Position numbers and translations under genes: made by a program | The notes under the pieces: model-generated | What the model saw: only the letters and a program-made list of their open reading frames with translations | The model's database searches: none | Told to the model about the DNA's origin: nothing | Part shown: piece after piece, positions 34,482 to 43,607 of the stretch | Numbering within the stretch: position 1 is the stretch's first letter | Layout of the letters: each line of letters opens with the position of its first letter | Assembly: GCF_013385175.1 (NCBI RefSeq) | Contig: NZ_JABZEO010000002.1 | Location: 1-64,000 of the forward strand | Length of the DNA stretch: 64,000 bases | Reading direction: 5' to 3' | DNA from: Allochromatium humboldtianum | GTDB taxonomy: Bacteria; Pseudomonadota; Gammaproteobacteria; Chromatiales; Chromatiaceae

Positions 34482-34854
34482 CTAGGCCGCCTTCGCCTTG
34501 CCGACACTGACCCGGACCTGGATTTCCTCCCAAGGAACGAAGATCTTGCCGGCGGCATCCTTTTCGATGACTCCCAGATCCAGCAGCTTGGTCACATCCG
34601 AATGCTCGTTGCTGTAGTTGCGTCCCAACTTGCTTGGCCAGTGCATGGATCGAAACCGGCCCCAGATCCTTGAGGGCTTCCAGCAGCGCCATGCGCGCGG
34701 ACGTCAGCTCACTAAAGAGCTGGGCCGTGCTACTGAAGCCGAGAGAGTAGTCGGCCTCTGGAACCGCTTCGCCCGCATCGATCAGGCGCGCCACCTCCAA
34801 CGCCTTGGCGAAGTAATCACCGGCGGTGGATGTTTCCACGATCGCTTTAGACAT
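34482..34854 (-). pseudogene. Frameshifted HTH antitoxin/regulator
   Basis: From ATG 34854 (AGGAG upstream) the frame reads MSKAIVETSTAGDYFAKALE and a winged-helix segment (SARMALLEALKDLGPVSIHA, LAKQ). An extra base near 34630 then breaks it. The next frame continues correctly with RNYSNEHSDVTKLLDLGVIE and FVPWEEIQVRVSVGKAKAA, ending at 34482. Removing one G in CAAGTTGGG restores LAKQLGRNYS. It resembles HTH partners of DUF6516-type toxins. A sequencing error cannot be excluded from one read of the DNA. Confidence 0.6.
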
Positions 34855-35059
34855 AGTTTTCTCCTGCCAAACGGCGTACATCCTCGCGGAAGTCTTCGAT
34901 CAGGCTGAGCAGGCTTTTGAAGCGATACGGTGTCTCGGTTTCGCCTTCATGGCGATAATTGCCCTGGTTTGCGGGTGGTCCGATGCTCGGGTTGGGTCGA
35001 GCGGGGCGTTATTCTATGGCATAAAAGCACACCGGACTCGCCGCCGGCACGCAAACCAT
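34847..35059 (-). pseudogene. Broken toxin-like gene upstream of the HTH pseudogene
   Basis: The minus strand reads a short start (MVCVPAASPVCFYAIE), an in-frame TAA (35009-35011), then ANQGNYRHEGETETPYRFKS, LLSLIEDFREDVRRLAGENY and a stop at 34847. The end overlaps the HTH start by eight bases, the usual layout of a toxin followed by its antitoxin. The sequence resembles the end of DUF6516-type toxins from memory. Start, stop and missing N-terminal half show it is dead. Confidence 0.45.
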
Positions 35060-35091
35060 CTGATATCCGTTAACTGTGGCTTGGGACGAAC

Positions 35092-35703
35092 CTAACGCGG
35101 CCTATCTCGAAGTCCTGCCCGCAGGGTGTGAAGCGCCTGAGTCTGGCTCGGTTCGGTCATGCAGGTCTCAATTAGGCGCAGGTCGAGTCCGGGCAGGAAG
35201 CAGCTGCGCTCCTGCTCCTGATAACCTGTGTCATCGAGTCGGTGAACGCTGAGTCGTCCGTCGCGCCAGATCCAGACTTCGGGCACGCCCAGGCCCGCAT
35301 AGACGGCGAGCTTGTCGAGTCCGCCTGAGGTGCGGACGACTTCGATGGCGAAGTCCGGCACGCCCGGGGGCTGGATCAGGGGGCCGACCACATAGCATTC
35401 ATCGGCTTCGGCACCGAGCCGCTTGTCAGGTGACTTGAGCGTCCAGGAGCCGAAGCCTTCCAGTTCGATTCCGGTTTCGTCGGCATAGGTCTCGATAAGA
35501 CGCCCCAAGCGCTTCTTGTCGCCCTCGTGTTCGATGGAGGGGGTCATCAGTTCCAGCTCTCCATCCAAATAGGTTAGGCGAGGGTCGGCACGCTCGGCAC
35601 GCAGAGTCATCAGACGCTCGTAATCGTCCCAGTCAGCGCCGTGTAGCCGGACGCATTGATCGATTACAGCGTGTGAATTTAAGCCAATTTTTGAGTCAAA
35701 CAT
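35092..35703 (-). CDS. Uma2-family (DUF820) putative restriction-like nuclease
   Basis: 203 residues. YLDGELELMTPSIEHEGDKK, LGAEADECYVV and PPGVPDFAIEVVRTSGGLDK form the PD-(D/E)xK-like core of Uma2 proteins, in which the D in PDF and E in IEV are catalytic candidates. It is followed by VPEVWIWRDGRLSV. The usual third-position Lys is at LDKLAVYAGLGV. Uma2 proteins are common as paralogues in cyanobacteria and purple bacteria; their role is unknown. It lies 30 bases after the patatin gene but has GC-rich codon use unlike it. Confidence 0.85.
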   Translation of the reverse strand: MFDSKIGLNSHAVIDQCVRLHGADWDDYERLMTLRAERADPRLTYLDGELELMTPSIEHEGDKKRLGRLIETYADETGIELEGFGSWTLKSPDKRLGAEADECYVVGPLIQPPGVPDFAIEVVRTSGGLDKLAVYAGLGVPEVWIWRDGRLSVHRLDDTGYQEQERSCFLPGLDLRLIETCMTEPSQTQALHTLRAGLRDRPR

Positions 35704-35733
35704 AGGTCACGACTCTGTGTTGCAAAGCAAGAA

Positions 35734-36792
35734 TCAACGCAAACGCGCCATCGCCTCAGACAAATTCTGATCAAGCCGTTTGAACTGGTTGTCGCTGTCA
35801 CTTAACGTTAGTTCAGACAGGCGCAGTTCATTTCGGGCCGTTGTCACATCAATGACACGCCCTACACACTGAAGCGTGTCCTCATATCCCTGTTCCATCC
35901 AGGATGGAATTTTACGAGGATCAAATCCCAGCAAATCCTTAAATCCGCCTTCTCGTTGTATAGCTGATTGCGGTCGAATTTCCAAAATAGTTGCGTCGGG
36001 AAAATCATGTCGGCTCCAGAGTGAGCCATCGGACAAATGCGTGACTAATAATGTCTTGATGCCTGCCTGCAACAACGGCGTTACCGGAGTATTCCCCTGC
36101 ATCCGTTGCCAGCCTCCCATTCCACCATCGCGATAAATGGAGTCATTCATATGGCGATGGGAAAACAGCAACGGAATTGCTGCCGATGCCAGCAATGCAT
36201 CTTTTTGTTGGGATTTTGGTAGCTTTTGAATATGTAGAAATTCCGACGCAGGCGAATCCTTCAATCCTGAATCAGCCATCACGACACTCAAAAGATCCTC
36301 TAATCCTCCACGGCTTTTGAATACAGAAACATAGAGCGGCAGCCCATTATCTAGAGCGTCTGGATCGAAATACACATCCATCAAGCGATGCAGCGGACTT
36401 GAAGAAAGCAACCCATCATCAAGCAAGTTCCCAATCATCGGGACTTTCAGCCCAGCATCGCGTGCAATATTTCCTAGTTTTACAAGATGATCAAATCCTT
36501 TGACTCTAAGTCCGACCTCTACCAAAAGTCCCAAGTAAGCAGGAAAATTCGGTGCTAACGGTGGTGAACTGGCCAGCGTATTCCATAACTCATCCATTCG
36601 CTCAACGCCTTCCTTGAGGGAGGGTGCAGAGGCCAGTATGGCACCATTTAAAGCTCCGATACTTGCGCCGGCTATAGCGTCGACACGCGCGCCCAGTTCA
36701 AGTAAAGCCTTGAGTACGCCAACATGGTAGGCGCCTTTTGCACCGCCCCCAGAAAGAACCAATCCAACAGCAAAATCCGATTGCGATTTCAT
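35734..36792 (-). CDS. Patatin-like phospholipase
   Basis: 352 residues. The oxyanion loop GLVLSGGGAKGAYHVG (residues 10-25), nucleophile elbow GASIG (Ser44) and catalytic Asp222 in YRDGGMGGW (DGG instead of DGA) make a complete patatin Ser-Asp dyad. There is no signal peptide or membrane helix, so it should act on membranes from the cytoplasm. Its ATG overlaps the RdcB-like stop by four bases (ATGA). AT-rich codon use matches the two genes before it. Substrate unknown. Patatins serve as membrane-damaging effectors in some phage-defence systems (CapV in CBASS), so such a role is possible. Confidence 0.92.
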   Translation of the reverse strand: MKSQSDFAVGLVLSGGGAKGAYHVGVLKALLELGARVDAIAGASIGALNGAILASAPSLKEGVERMDELWNTLASSPPLAPNFPAYLGLLVEVGLRVKGFDHLVKLGNIARDAGLKVPMIGNLLDDGLLSSSPLHRLMDVYFDPDALDNGLPLYVSVFKSRGGLEDLLSVVMADSGLKDSPASEFLHIQKLPKSQQKDALLASAAIPLLFSHRHMNDSIYRDGGMGGWQRMQGNTPVTPLLQAGIKTLLVTHLSDGSLWSRHDFPDATILEIRPQSAIQREGGFKDLLGFDPRKIPSWMEQGYEDTLQCVGRVIDVTTARNELRLSELTLSDSDNQFKRLDQNLSEAMARLR

Positions 36793-37691
36793 TCGTTTAC
36801 TCTAAAGATATCGGAGACCAGCCCTTCCACCAAACGCTCGGATGAACAAATTCTTGGCATCCGTAATGGTAGCTTATGGCCACAGTTACAAATGGCATGA
36901 ACGAAAGGTGATTGAATGATGCATGACCAATCACCGAGATAGGCGAGTGCGTCTTGCGCGTCAGGCAAAAGATCGCGACCATGTGGCGGGGCCAGCCATT
37001 GAGTCGTATCGAGACGTTTGGTTGAAGCTTCGTCAGTATCGCGCATGAGTTGGCTGATCGCGCGATTGCTTAGGATTTCAAGATGCGTTGCGCGTTCGCC
37101 GATTGAACCATTTCGATAGAGATCTCCGAACGCCCCCCAACGTAACTCTTCCAAGACAGCATAGCAACGTCCAGCCAGTGAAAAGCTTGCAAATTTTCCA
37201 GCCTCCCACTTGCTGAAAACCAAATCGATTTCAATATTGGCGCGCTGAACCAAGTCTATACGCTTTATGTCACGTTCAAGCTGTGTGCAACGCTCGTTAA
37301 GCTCGAAGGATAGTCTTTCGATCTGCTGTCTTGTATCTGCGGAATAATGCGTCAGATCGATCAATGCAGTTTGAATCATGGCGACTCTGTTTTTGACGTG
37401 AGTCATCGCCAAATTGCTTCTAGCTAGTGAGCGTGAAAGCTCAGTTAGCCATTGCAAAGATGCCTCTACACTGTCAACCAGGCTGGCATTGATCTCAGCC
37501 TGGCGGCGCTGACCTTGCCCGGTGAATCCATCGTAAAGACGAGCAGAAAAACCATTGCGGGCGCGTTGCACCCGCAGATGGTCATTTACAACATCGATGC
37601 CGTTAGCAAAATCGACGATGAATTTTTCCGGAAGACATGGCAAAACTTTGCAGATTTCATCGCTGGGTGAAATCGGCGAAAGCTCAGTCAT
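36789..37691 (-). CDS. RdcB/YjcZ-like partner of a dynamin-like GTPase
   Basis: 300 residues from ATG 37691, whose ATGA overlaps the GTPase stop. The sequence FIVDFANGIDVVNDHLRVQR, then ARNGFSARLYDGFTGQGQRR, EASLQWLTELSRSLARSNLA and AGRCYAVLEELRWGAFGDLY match my memory of E. coli YjcZ (RdcB). That protein is encoded next to the dynamin-like YjdA/CrfC/RdcA and controls diguanylate cyclase DgcE. The middle is helical (coiled coil about 85-150). A C-terminal CNCGHKLPLRMPRICSSERL has Cys residues. Here no diguanylate cyclase is adjacent; a patatin gene follows instead. Confidence 0.82.
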   Translation of the reverse strand: MTELSPISPSDEICKVLPCLPEKFIVDFANGIDVVNDHLRVQRARNGFSARLYDGFTGQGQRRQAEINASLVDSVEASLQWLTELSRSLARSNLAMTHVKNRVAMIQTALIDLTHYSADTRQQIERLSFELNERCTQLERDIKRIDLVQRANIEIDLVFSKWEAGKFASFSLAGRCYAVLEELRWGAFGDLYRNGSIGERATHLEILSNRAISQLMRDTDEASTKRLDTTQWLAPPHGRDLLPDAQDALAYLGDWSCIIQSPFVHAICNCGHKLPLRMPRICSSERLVEGLVSDIFRVNE

Positions 37692-40141
37692 GCTAAACAT
37701 CCTGCACTGGCTTTTAATTTATTTTTCGTATCTTCTTGTAGCTCAACACTATCCTTACTAATCACTGGAACATATTTTTTCAAACCAGCCAAGCGGTTGG
37801 CAAGGGCTTCCTGTTCAGCTTTGCTGCCTTCTTGATCGCGAATGCTTTGCAGCAAATCACCACGTATCTGCTCTACGGCTTTCCGAAAAGCATTGAAAAA
37901 TTCGCATATATTTTTTTGTAAAGGTGCCTTAATTTTTTCTGCAATATCTTTTTCTAATCCACTAAAAACTTCATCAATGTTATTTTTAGCGGATTTCTTG
38001 ATTGCATTTATGTTTATCTCAAAATATTTTTCTTGAATACTGTATTCTTCCCAGCCCCAATCATCTGTATCAAACCAGCCGCAGATTGTTCCCCAGACGT
38101 TATCTTTCCGACGGCGCCGCGTTACCTTTTTCGTTTTCTCATCCACAAGATCGCTTAACAATTCAGAGCCAGATGCTTCTAGCGAAAGTAATGAGGTATT
38201 AGGAATAGAAAGACTGATAGCAAATCCGCTTTTTTTCATGCGATCCTCCATGTTACTAAAAATTTCTTTTGAGTCAGCCGCAATAGTCTCCACAAAAACA
38301 GACTGAAACTCATTTAAAGCTAGATTCATCATGTTTTTCATTGCCAGCTCGTTTTCGCGAATAATTTCCTCCAGGCTTCTGCGAATATTATTAATTAGTG
38401 ACTTGGCTTTTGTTTTGTCGTTAAATTTTATTAGCCCATGTTTTTTGTCAAATTCACCGTTAATATTTGAATTAAAGATTTTTGCTTTGGGCTTAGGATT
38501 TAAATTCAAAAGCTTGCCAAAAATCGCAGAAAATCTATTTTCAGACTTAGCTGAACCCCTGAAATCTTGTTTTTTTGTTCCTGCTGTTAGCAGTCTTTGC
38601 TCCTCTTGTTTTTGGCTTTCTTCAAAATAAAAATCAATGCTTTCGAATACATTTTCTTTGACTTTTTGGAAAGCTTTTTGGGTTTCTTTTTCTAGCTCTA
38701 TAAGTATTTGGTCTGCCTTTTTTTTTGCAGAATCTTCGATGGAATTGATGCGAACGACATCATTTTGAAGATCGTCAATTTGGCTTTTTAGCTCCTGAAA
38801 GCTTTTTGTTAGCGCTGTCTCGCGTATGTTAAGGAAATTGTTTAATTTTTCGGATGTATCAACCAATTTGGCGGATGCAGAATCAACTGCAAGCAGGGCT
38901 GCTTGCGCATGGGCAGCGTGGATGATTTTTTCTAAAGGCGCATGAAACAGAGAGTCATCCCAAAGCAGATCGACGCCTTTTTTTACACCTTCAAGATTAG
39001 CAATCGAATCTTTCCAAGATCGACCGAATGCCTCAGTGCCAAAATCCTTAACCCATGGATACTGGCTATGATCCGGAAGCGTTCCATAAACGGCAAGTTC
39101 CCGTCTTGCATAGTTGGCTAAATATGCAAATTTCGAAGAAACAGGAAAAATAAGGGTTTCAGCTATCTTTCCTTCCATTAAGGAATTGGCAACAAATAAT
39201 TTTGTTTCTTCCTCAGAGTCGCTGTTGCGGTCTTGCTGATCAAACTTGTTTACTAGCGCATACAATCGTCCTTCTGCAATGCTAGCAATTTCCTTTAAAT
39301 TATCTCTGACCTGTGCATCAGCATCTGATTTCAACTGTGTAAAATCGAGCACCGCTAATACTGCAGAAGCCTTGCGTAGCTGCTCCTTTAACATCTCGCG
39401 CAGATGAGGTTGTCCAGATTCGTTAGGTCCGGGGGTGTCAAGCAGCGTCAATGTTCCAGCAGCAGAGTTTTGCTCTCGAAGATGAACAAATTCAACTTCG
39501 ATAACAGGAAGCTCATAAATTTCATCGTAATCTGAAAATGGAAATTCGATATTCAGATCTCTGGACAAGCGAACCAAGTCGTTCAGTGTTTCCAGAAACT
39601 GAAAAATCGACTGAGATCCTTTATAGATTTTATTCAGTGAAACCTGCGTGTTAATTAGTTCAAGCAGGTCTTCCATGTGTTCATTTTTCGATAAGTGCTC
39701 AATATGATTAGTGTTGTCAGAATGCTTGGCAAGTCGACCAATTTCTTCCATCAAACGTTCGATTGGTGCGCTGTTTTCAAATTTTAAAATGGGTTCGACT
39801 TGGCCCGGCGTGTGCTTTATTAAAGTCGGTAACGCTGTCATGGGACGGTTACGGTTTGGCAATACCTCAGTGCCGACGATAGCGTTAATTGTTGTCGATT
39901 TGCCTGCTTTCATCGTCCCAACAACAGCAAGAACCAACTCCAGACGGTCCAGTTTCTTTTTTTCTCCTTCAAGAATTTCGATGTATTTCAGCGTGTTGTT
40001 GCGATCGAATGTCTGGATTTCCCCAGTTTTTGACTCCGCAATGACTCCCGTTTCGTTCAGCATTTTGCGCAGAATTTCCAGTTGTAGATCGATCAAGCGC
40101 AGTGCTTCGTCTCTAAGTGCTTCGATGTTTTGCTCGTGCAT
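37688..40141 (-). CDS. Dynamin-like GTPase (CrfC/RdcA type)
   Basis: 817 residues, start at ATG 40141 with AAGGAG. GTPase motifs: G1 VVGTMKAGKSTTINAIVG (P-loop 75-83), G2 Thr in NRNRPMTALPT, G3 DTPGPNESG (235-243), G4 NKFD (298-301). Long helical stretches with coiled coil follow (about 410-520 and 640-790). The G1-G2 stretch resembles E. coli YjdA/CrfC, which is linked to replication-fork clustering and, as RdcA, to DgcE. A basic patch VTRRRRKDNVWG precedes a Trp-rich loop (CGWFDTDDWGWEEY) that may touch membranes. AT-rich. Confidence 0.92.
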   Translation of the reverse strand: MHEQNIEALRDEALRLIDLQLEILRKMLNETGVIAESKTGEIQTFDRNNTLKYIEILEGEKKKLDRLELVLAVVGTMKAGKSTTINAIVGTEVLPNRNRPMTALPTLIKHTPGQVEPILKFENSAPIERLMEEIGRLAKHSDNTNHIEHLSKNEHMEDLLELINTQVSLNKIYKGSQSIFQFLETLNDLVRLSRDLNIEFPFSDYDEIYELPVIEVEFVHLREQNSAAGTLTLLDTPGPNESGQPHLREMLKEQLRKASAVLAVLDFTQLKSDADAQVRDNLKEIASIAEGRLYALVNKFDQQDRNSDSEEETKLFVANSLMEGKIAETLIFPVSSKFAYLANYARRELAVYGTLPDHSQYPWVKDFGTEAFGRSWKDSIANLEGVKKGVDLLWDDSLFHAPLEKIIHAAHAQAALLAVDSASAKLVDTSEKLNNFLNIRETALTKSFQELKSQIDDLQNDVVRINSIEDSAKKKADQILIELEKETQKAFQKVKENVFESIDFYFEESQKQEEQRLLTAGTKKQDFRGSAKSENRFSAIFGKLLNLNPKPKAKIFNSNINGEFDKKHGLIKFNDKTKAKSLINNIRRSLEEIIRENELAMKNMMNLALNEFQSVFVETIAADSKEIFSNMEDRMKKSGFAISLSIPNTSLLSLEASGSELLSDLVDEKTKKVTRRRRKDNVWGTICGWFDTDDWGWEEYSIQEKYFEININAIKKSAKNNIDEVFSGLEKDIAEKIKAPLQKNICEFFNAFRKAVEQIRGDLLQSIRDQEGSKAEQEALANRLAGLKKYVPVISKDSVELQEDTKNKLKASAGCLA

Positions 40142-40232
40142 GATCCTTCTCCTTATGTTTGATCGAATTTTTCTATCAAAAACAAATTTTTACTGAATTG
40201 CAGTGCGATTATCTCATGGTAGACACAATTTG

Positions 40233-40439
40233 TCAGCTTTTAAAAAGCCGAAACAGCAAACCGGGAAGCGTTGTCATCTTTATTGTGGTTTTCGACTTCA
40301 TCGATAGTTCTTCATGCCCGCAAACTGGGCATTTATCAAAATACTCACCTGGTTTTAGGGCATCGCTACGCGGTGCAACTGTTTTGGACCAGCCGCAGGC
40401 TGGACAACTGAAGGTGATAGGTCCTGGACGGATTGGCAT
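40233..40439 (-). CDS. Small zinc-ribbon protein
   Basis: 68 residues from ATG 40439 with AAGGAA upstream. Two CxxC pairs (FSCPACGWSK and DKCPVCGHEE) form a zinc ribbon. The C-terminus is basic and hydrophobic (TTLPGLLFRLFKS), like an amphipathic membrane-touching helix. It ends 91 bases before the dynamin-like gene on the same strand, so it may be the first gene of that operon. I do not know a close family. Confidence 0.7.
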   Translation of the reverse strand: MPIRPGPITFSCPACGWSKTVAPRSDALKPGEYFDKCPVCGHEELSMKSKTTIKMTTLPGLLFRLFKS

Positions 40440-40508
40440 GTCGATTTCCTTTCTCTAGATGCACTCAGTGGCGTTCAAACAAGAATTATTGTAACACCCA
40501 GAGCGGTC

Positions 40509-40548
40509 CCTTCGACTTTGCTCAGCACGGAAAGCAAAGTCGAAGGGT
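40509..40548. repeat. Perfect 15-bp inverted repeat downstream of ileS
   Basis: CCCTTCGACTTTGCT (40509-40523) pairs exactly with 40534-40548 around a ten-base loop, 14 bases beyond the ileS stop. It resembles the CCTTCGAC..GCTCAG palindromes scattered in many environmental genomes. It lies exactly at the ileS-side boundary of the island. It may also end ileS transcription. Confidence 0.65.
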
Positions 40549-40561
40549 GAGGCAACCTATT

Positions 40562-43414
40562 TTACGCAAAGCGCCGTGTTTCACCTGTACCTGCGACATT
40601 CTCGGCACAGCGTCCGCAGAGCTCAGGATGCTCCGGATCGACGCCCACATCGGCGCGATGGTGCCAGCAGCGCACGCATTTGGCGTGCTCGGAGGCGCTG
40701 ACGCGCACGGCCAGTCCATCCAACTCGGTCGCGACGGCGTCATCCGGACGCGCGGCCAGCGGGTGCAGGCGCGTCTCGGAGACGATGAGCGCAAAGCGCA
40801 GTTCCTCTCCGAGCCGGCCCAGCAAATCGAGCAGCGCATCCGAGCCGTACAGATCCAGCTCGGCGTCGAGCGACGAACCAATCGCTCCGCCCTTGCGCGC
40901 ATTCTCCAGCGCCGGACCGATCGCCAGACGCGCGGCGATCACCTGATCCCAGAAGGCGCGGTCCATCGAATCGCCGGCGTCGAGCGCGAACAGACCCTCG
41001 TACCAGGTCTCGGTGAAGATGGTTTCGGCGCGCTCGCCGGGGATCGCGGCCCAGATCTCATCGGCGGTGAAGCTGAGGATGGGCGCCAGCCAGCGGCTCA
41101 TGGCCTCGATGATGTGATACATCGCCGTCTGGCACGAGCGACGCGGCAGGCTGTCGGCCGGGGTGGTGTACTGACGGTCCTTGATGACGTCGAGATAGAA
41201 CCCGCCCAGGTCGACCACGCAGAACTGCTGCACCTTCTGATAGATCAGATGGAACTGATAGTCCCGATACGCCGCGATCACCTCCTGTTGCAGCCGGTGG
41301 GCACGATCGACGGCCCAGCGGTCGAGTTCGATCATGTCGGACGGCGCGACACAGTTGACCGCCGGGTCGAAGCCTTCCAGATTGGCGAGCAGGAAGCGCG
41401 CCGTGTTGCGAATGCGCCGATACGCATCCGCCGTGCGCTTGAGGATCTCGTCGGAGACGCTCATCTCGCTGCGATAATCGGTCGCCGCCACCCACAGCCG
41501 GATGATGTCGGCCCCGAGCGTCTTCATCACCTCCTGCGGGCTGACCACGTTGCCCTTGGACTTCGACATCTTCTCGCCCTTGGCATCGACGGTGAAGCCG
41601 TGGGTGAGCACCTGACGATAGGGCGCGCGCCCGTGCATGGCCACCGAGGTCATGAGCGAGGACTGGAACCAGCCGCGATGCTGGTCCGAGCCTTCCAGAT
41701 AGAGATCGGCCGGGGCGCTCAGTCCGTCGCGATGCTCCAGCACACAGGCATGGGTCACGCCCGAGTCGAACCAGACATCCAGGGTGTCATGCACCTTGTC
41801 GTAGAGTGCGCCCTCGTCGGCGAGCAGATCGGCCGGCTCCAGCGCGAACCAGGCCTCGATGCCGTGCTTCTCGACCCGCTTGGCTACCAGCTCGATCAGC
41901 TCATCGGTGCGCGGATGCAGCGCGCCGGTCTCCTTGTGGACGAACAGCGGAATCGGCACGCCCCAGGTGCGCTGGCGCGAGATGCACCAGTCGGGCCGGC
42001 CGCGCACCATGCCCTCGATGCGGCTCTGGCCCCAATCGGGCATCCAGCGCACCCCTTCGATCTCGCTCAGGGCGGTGTCGCGCAAGCCCTGCTTGTCCAT
42101 GCTGATGAACCATTGCGGCGTGGCACGGAAGATGATCGGCGTCTTGTGACGCCAGCAGTGCGGGTAGCTGTGGGTGAAGCGCGTCTCCAGGAGCAGCGCG
42201 CCGTGCTGCTTGAGCACCTCGACCACATGCTCGTTGGCCTTGAAGACGTTCTCGCCCTCGAACAGCGGGGTGCCGGGCAGGAAACGCCCGTCGCCGCCGA
42301 CCGGATTGTCGACCGCCAGACCATAGCGCTGGCCGACGATGTAGTCCTCCAGACCATGACCGGGCGCGGTGTGGACGGCGCCGGTGCCAGCCTCCAGCGT
42401 GACATGCTCGCCGACGATGATCGGCACCTCGCGCGCGTAGAAGGGATGGCGCAGCTTGACGCCCTCGAAGTCGATGCCGCGTCCGTAGCCGACCACCCGA
42501 TACTCCTGGACGCTCCAACGATCCATGGTGTCCTTGAGCAGCCCCTCGGCGACCAGCAGCCGTTCGCGGCCCTGCTCGGTGACGGCCTCGACGATGACAT
42601 AGTCAAGTTCGGCGTTGAGCGCGACGGCTTGGTTGGCCGGCAGGGTCCAGGGCGTGGTGGTCCAGATCACGACCGAGACCGGCCCCTCGCCGCATCCGTT
42701 CGGCGAACCATGACAGCGCAGTTCCAGCACCGCCGGATCGACCACCGGAAAACGCACGTCGATGGCGATCGACTGCTTGTCGGCATACTCGACCTCGGCC
42801 TCAGCCAGCGCCGAACCGCAATCGACGCACCAGTGCACCGGCTTCTCGCCCTTCTGCAAGTGCCCGTTGGCGATGATGCGCCCGAGCGAACGGATGATCT
42901 CGGCCTCGAAGCCGAAGTCCATCGTCAGATAGGGCCGTTCCCAATCGCCGAGCACGCCGAGCCGCTTGAAGTCGGCACGCTGCTTGTCGACCTGCTTGCC
43001 GGCATAGTCGCGACAGGCGACCCGGAACTCGGCGGCGCTGATCTTGTGCCCCGGCTTGCCGTGCTTCTTCTCGACCTGCAACTCGATCGGCAGACCATGA
43101 CAATCCCAGCCGGGTACATAGGGGGCATCGAAGCCGTCGAGCGTGCGCGACTTGACGATGATGTCCTTCAAGACCTTGTTGACGGCGTGACCGATGTGGA
43201 TCTCGCCATTGGCGTAGGGCGGGCCGTCGTGCAGGATGAAGGTCGGCGCCCCGGCGCGCGCGGCGCGGATGTGGCCATAGACGTCGAGCGCCTCCCAGCG
43301 CTTGAGCATCTCGGGCTCGCGCTGGGCGAGGTTGGCCTTCATGGCGAAATCGGTCTTGGGGAGATTGAGTGTGGGCTTGTAGTCGGTCACTGGGGTTCGA
43401 TCCTGAAGAGACAT
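40562..43414 (-). CDS. ileS: Isoleucyl-tRNA synthetase
   Basis: 950 residues, full length. Class I motifs HIGH (73-76, in [12 protein letters not shown]) and KMSKS ([15 protein letters not shown]). The editing CP1 domain ([29 protein letters not shown]) is complete. A C-terminal zinc finger ([22 protein letters not shown]) is present. It charges tRNA-Ile. The usual neighbours are ribF upstream and lspA downstream. Here the upstream side is divergent HD-GYP, and the downstream side is the accessory island, then lspA. Confidence 0.98.
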   Translation of the reverse strand: MSLQDRTPVTDYKPTLNLPKTDFAMKANLAQREPEMLKRWEALDVYGHIRAARAGAPTFILHDGPPYANGEIHIGHAVNKVLKDIIVKSRTLDGFDAPYVPGWDCHGLPIELQVEKKHGKPGHKISAAEFRVACRDYAGKQVDKQRADFKRLGVLGDWERPYLTMDFGFEAEIIRSLGRIIANGHLQKGEKPVHWCVDCGSALAEAEVEYADKQSIAIDVRFPVVDPAVLELRCHGSPNGCGEGPVSVVIWTTTPWTLPANQAVALNAELDYVIVEAVTEQGRERLLVAEGLLKDTMDRWSVQEYRVVGYGRGIDFEGVKLRHPFYAREVPIIVGEHVTLEAGTGAVHTAPGHGLEDYIVGQRYGLAVDNPVGGDGRFLPGTPLFEGENVFKANEHVVEVLKQHGALLLETRFTHSYPHCWRHKTPIIFRATPQWFISMDKQGLRDTALSEIEGVRWMPDWGQSRIEGMVRGRPDWCISRQRTWGVPIPLFVHKETGALHPRTDELIELVAKRVEKHGIEAWFALEPADLLADEGALYDKVHDTLDVWFDSGVTHACVLEHRDGLSAPADLYLEGSDQHRGWFQSSLMTSVAMHGRAPYRQVLTHGFTVDAKGEKMSKSKGNVVSPQEVMKTLGADIIRLWVAATDYRSEMSVSDEILKRTADAYRRIRNTARFLLANLEGFDPAVNCVAPSDMIELDRWAVDRAHRLQQEVIAAYRDYQFHLIYQKVQQFCVVDLGGFYLDVIKDRQYTTPADSLPRRSCQTAMYHIIEAMSRWLAPILSFTADEIWAAIPGERAETIFTETWYEGLFALDAGDSMDRAFWDQVIAARLAIGPALENARKGGAIGSSLDAELDLYGSDALLDLLGRLGEELRFALIVSETRLHPLAARPDDAVATELDGLAVRVSASEHAKCVRCWHHRADVGVDPEHPELCGRCAENVAGTGETRRFA

Positions 43415-43607
43415 GTCATGCCGAACGCGGCTTAGTCGTGCAAGCTACAAGTGGGCGCGTGGAGAATCAAGCGCGCGTGAAGAGACAAGGGGCGGTGAAA
43501 TCCGTTATAGAATCACACCAGCCGCGTTCAGCCGATCACGCTGACGGGGGCGCGCGGTTGCATCACGCACACAACCCAAGTCTATCAGTCAGGACGCGGT
43601 TCGATAC

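Noticed and set aside
36789-37691. Reading the 300-residue partner as a plain coiled-coil protein of unknown family
   Set aside because: Several blocks agree with YjcZ/RdcB and its gene neighbour is the matching dynamin-like GTPase.
40433-43435. 1000-codon open frame on the plus strand
   Set aside because: It is the exact antisense of ileS; composition (Arg/His/Asp/Gln-rich) is typical of a shadow in GC-rich DNA.
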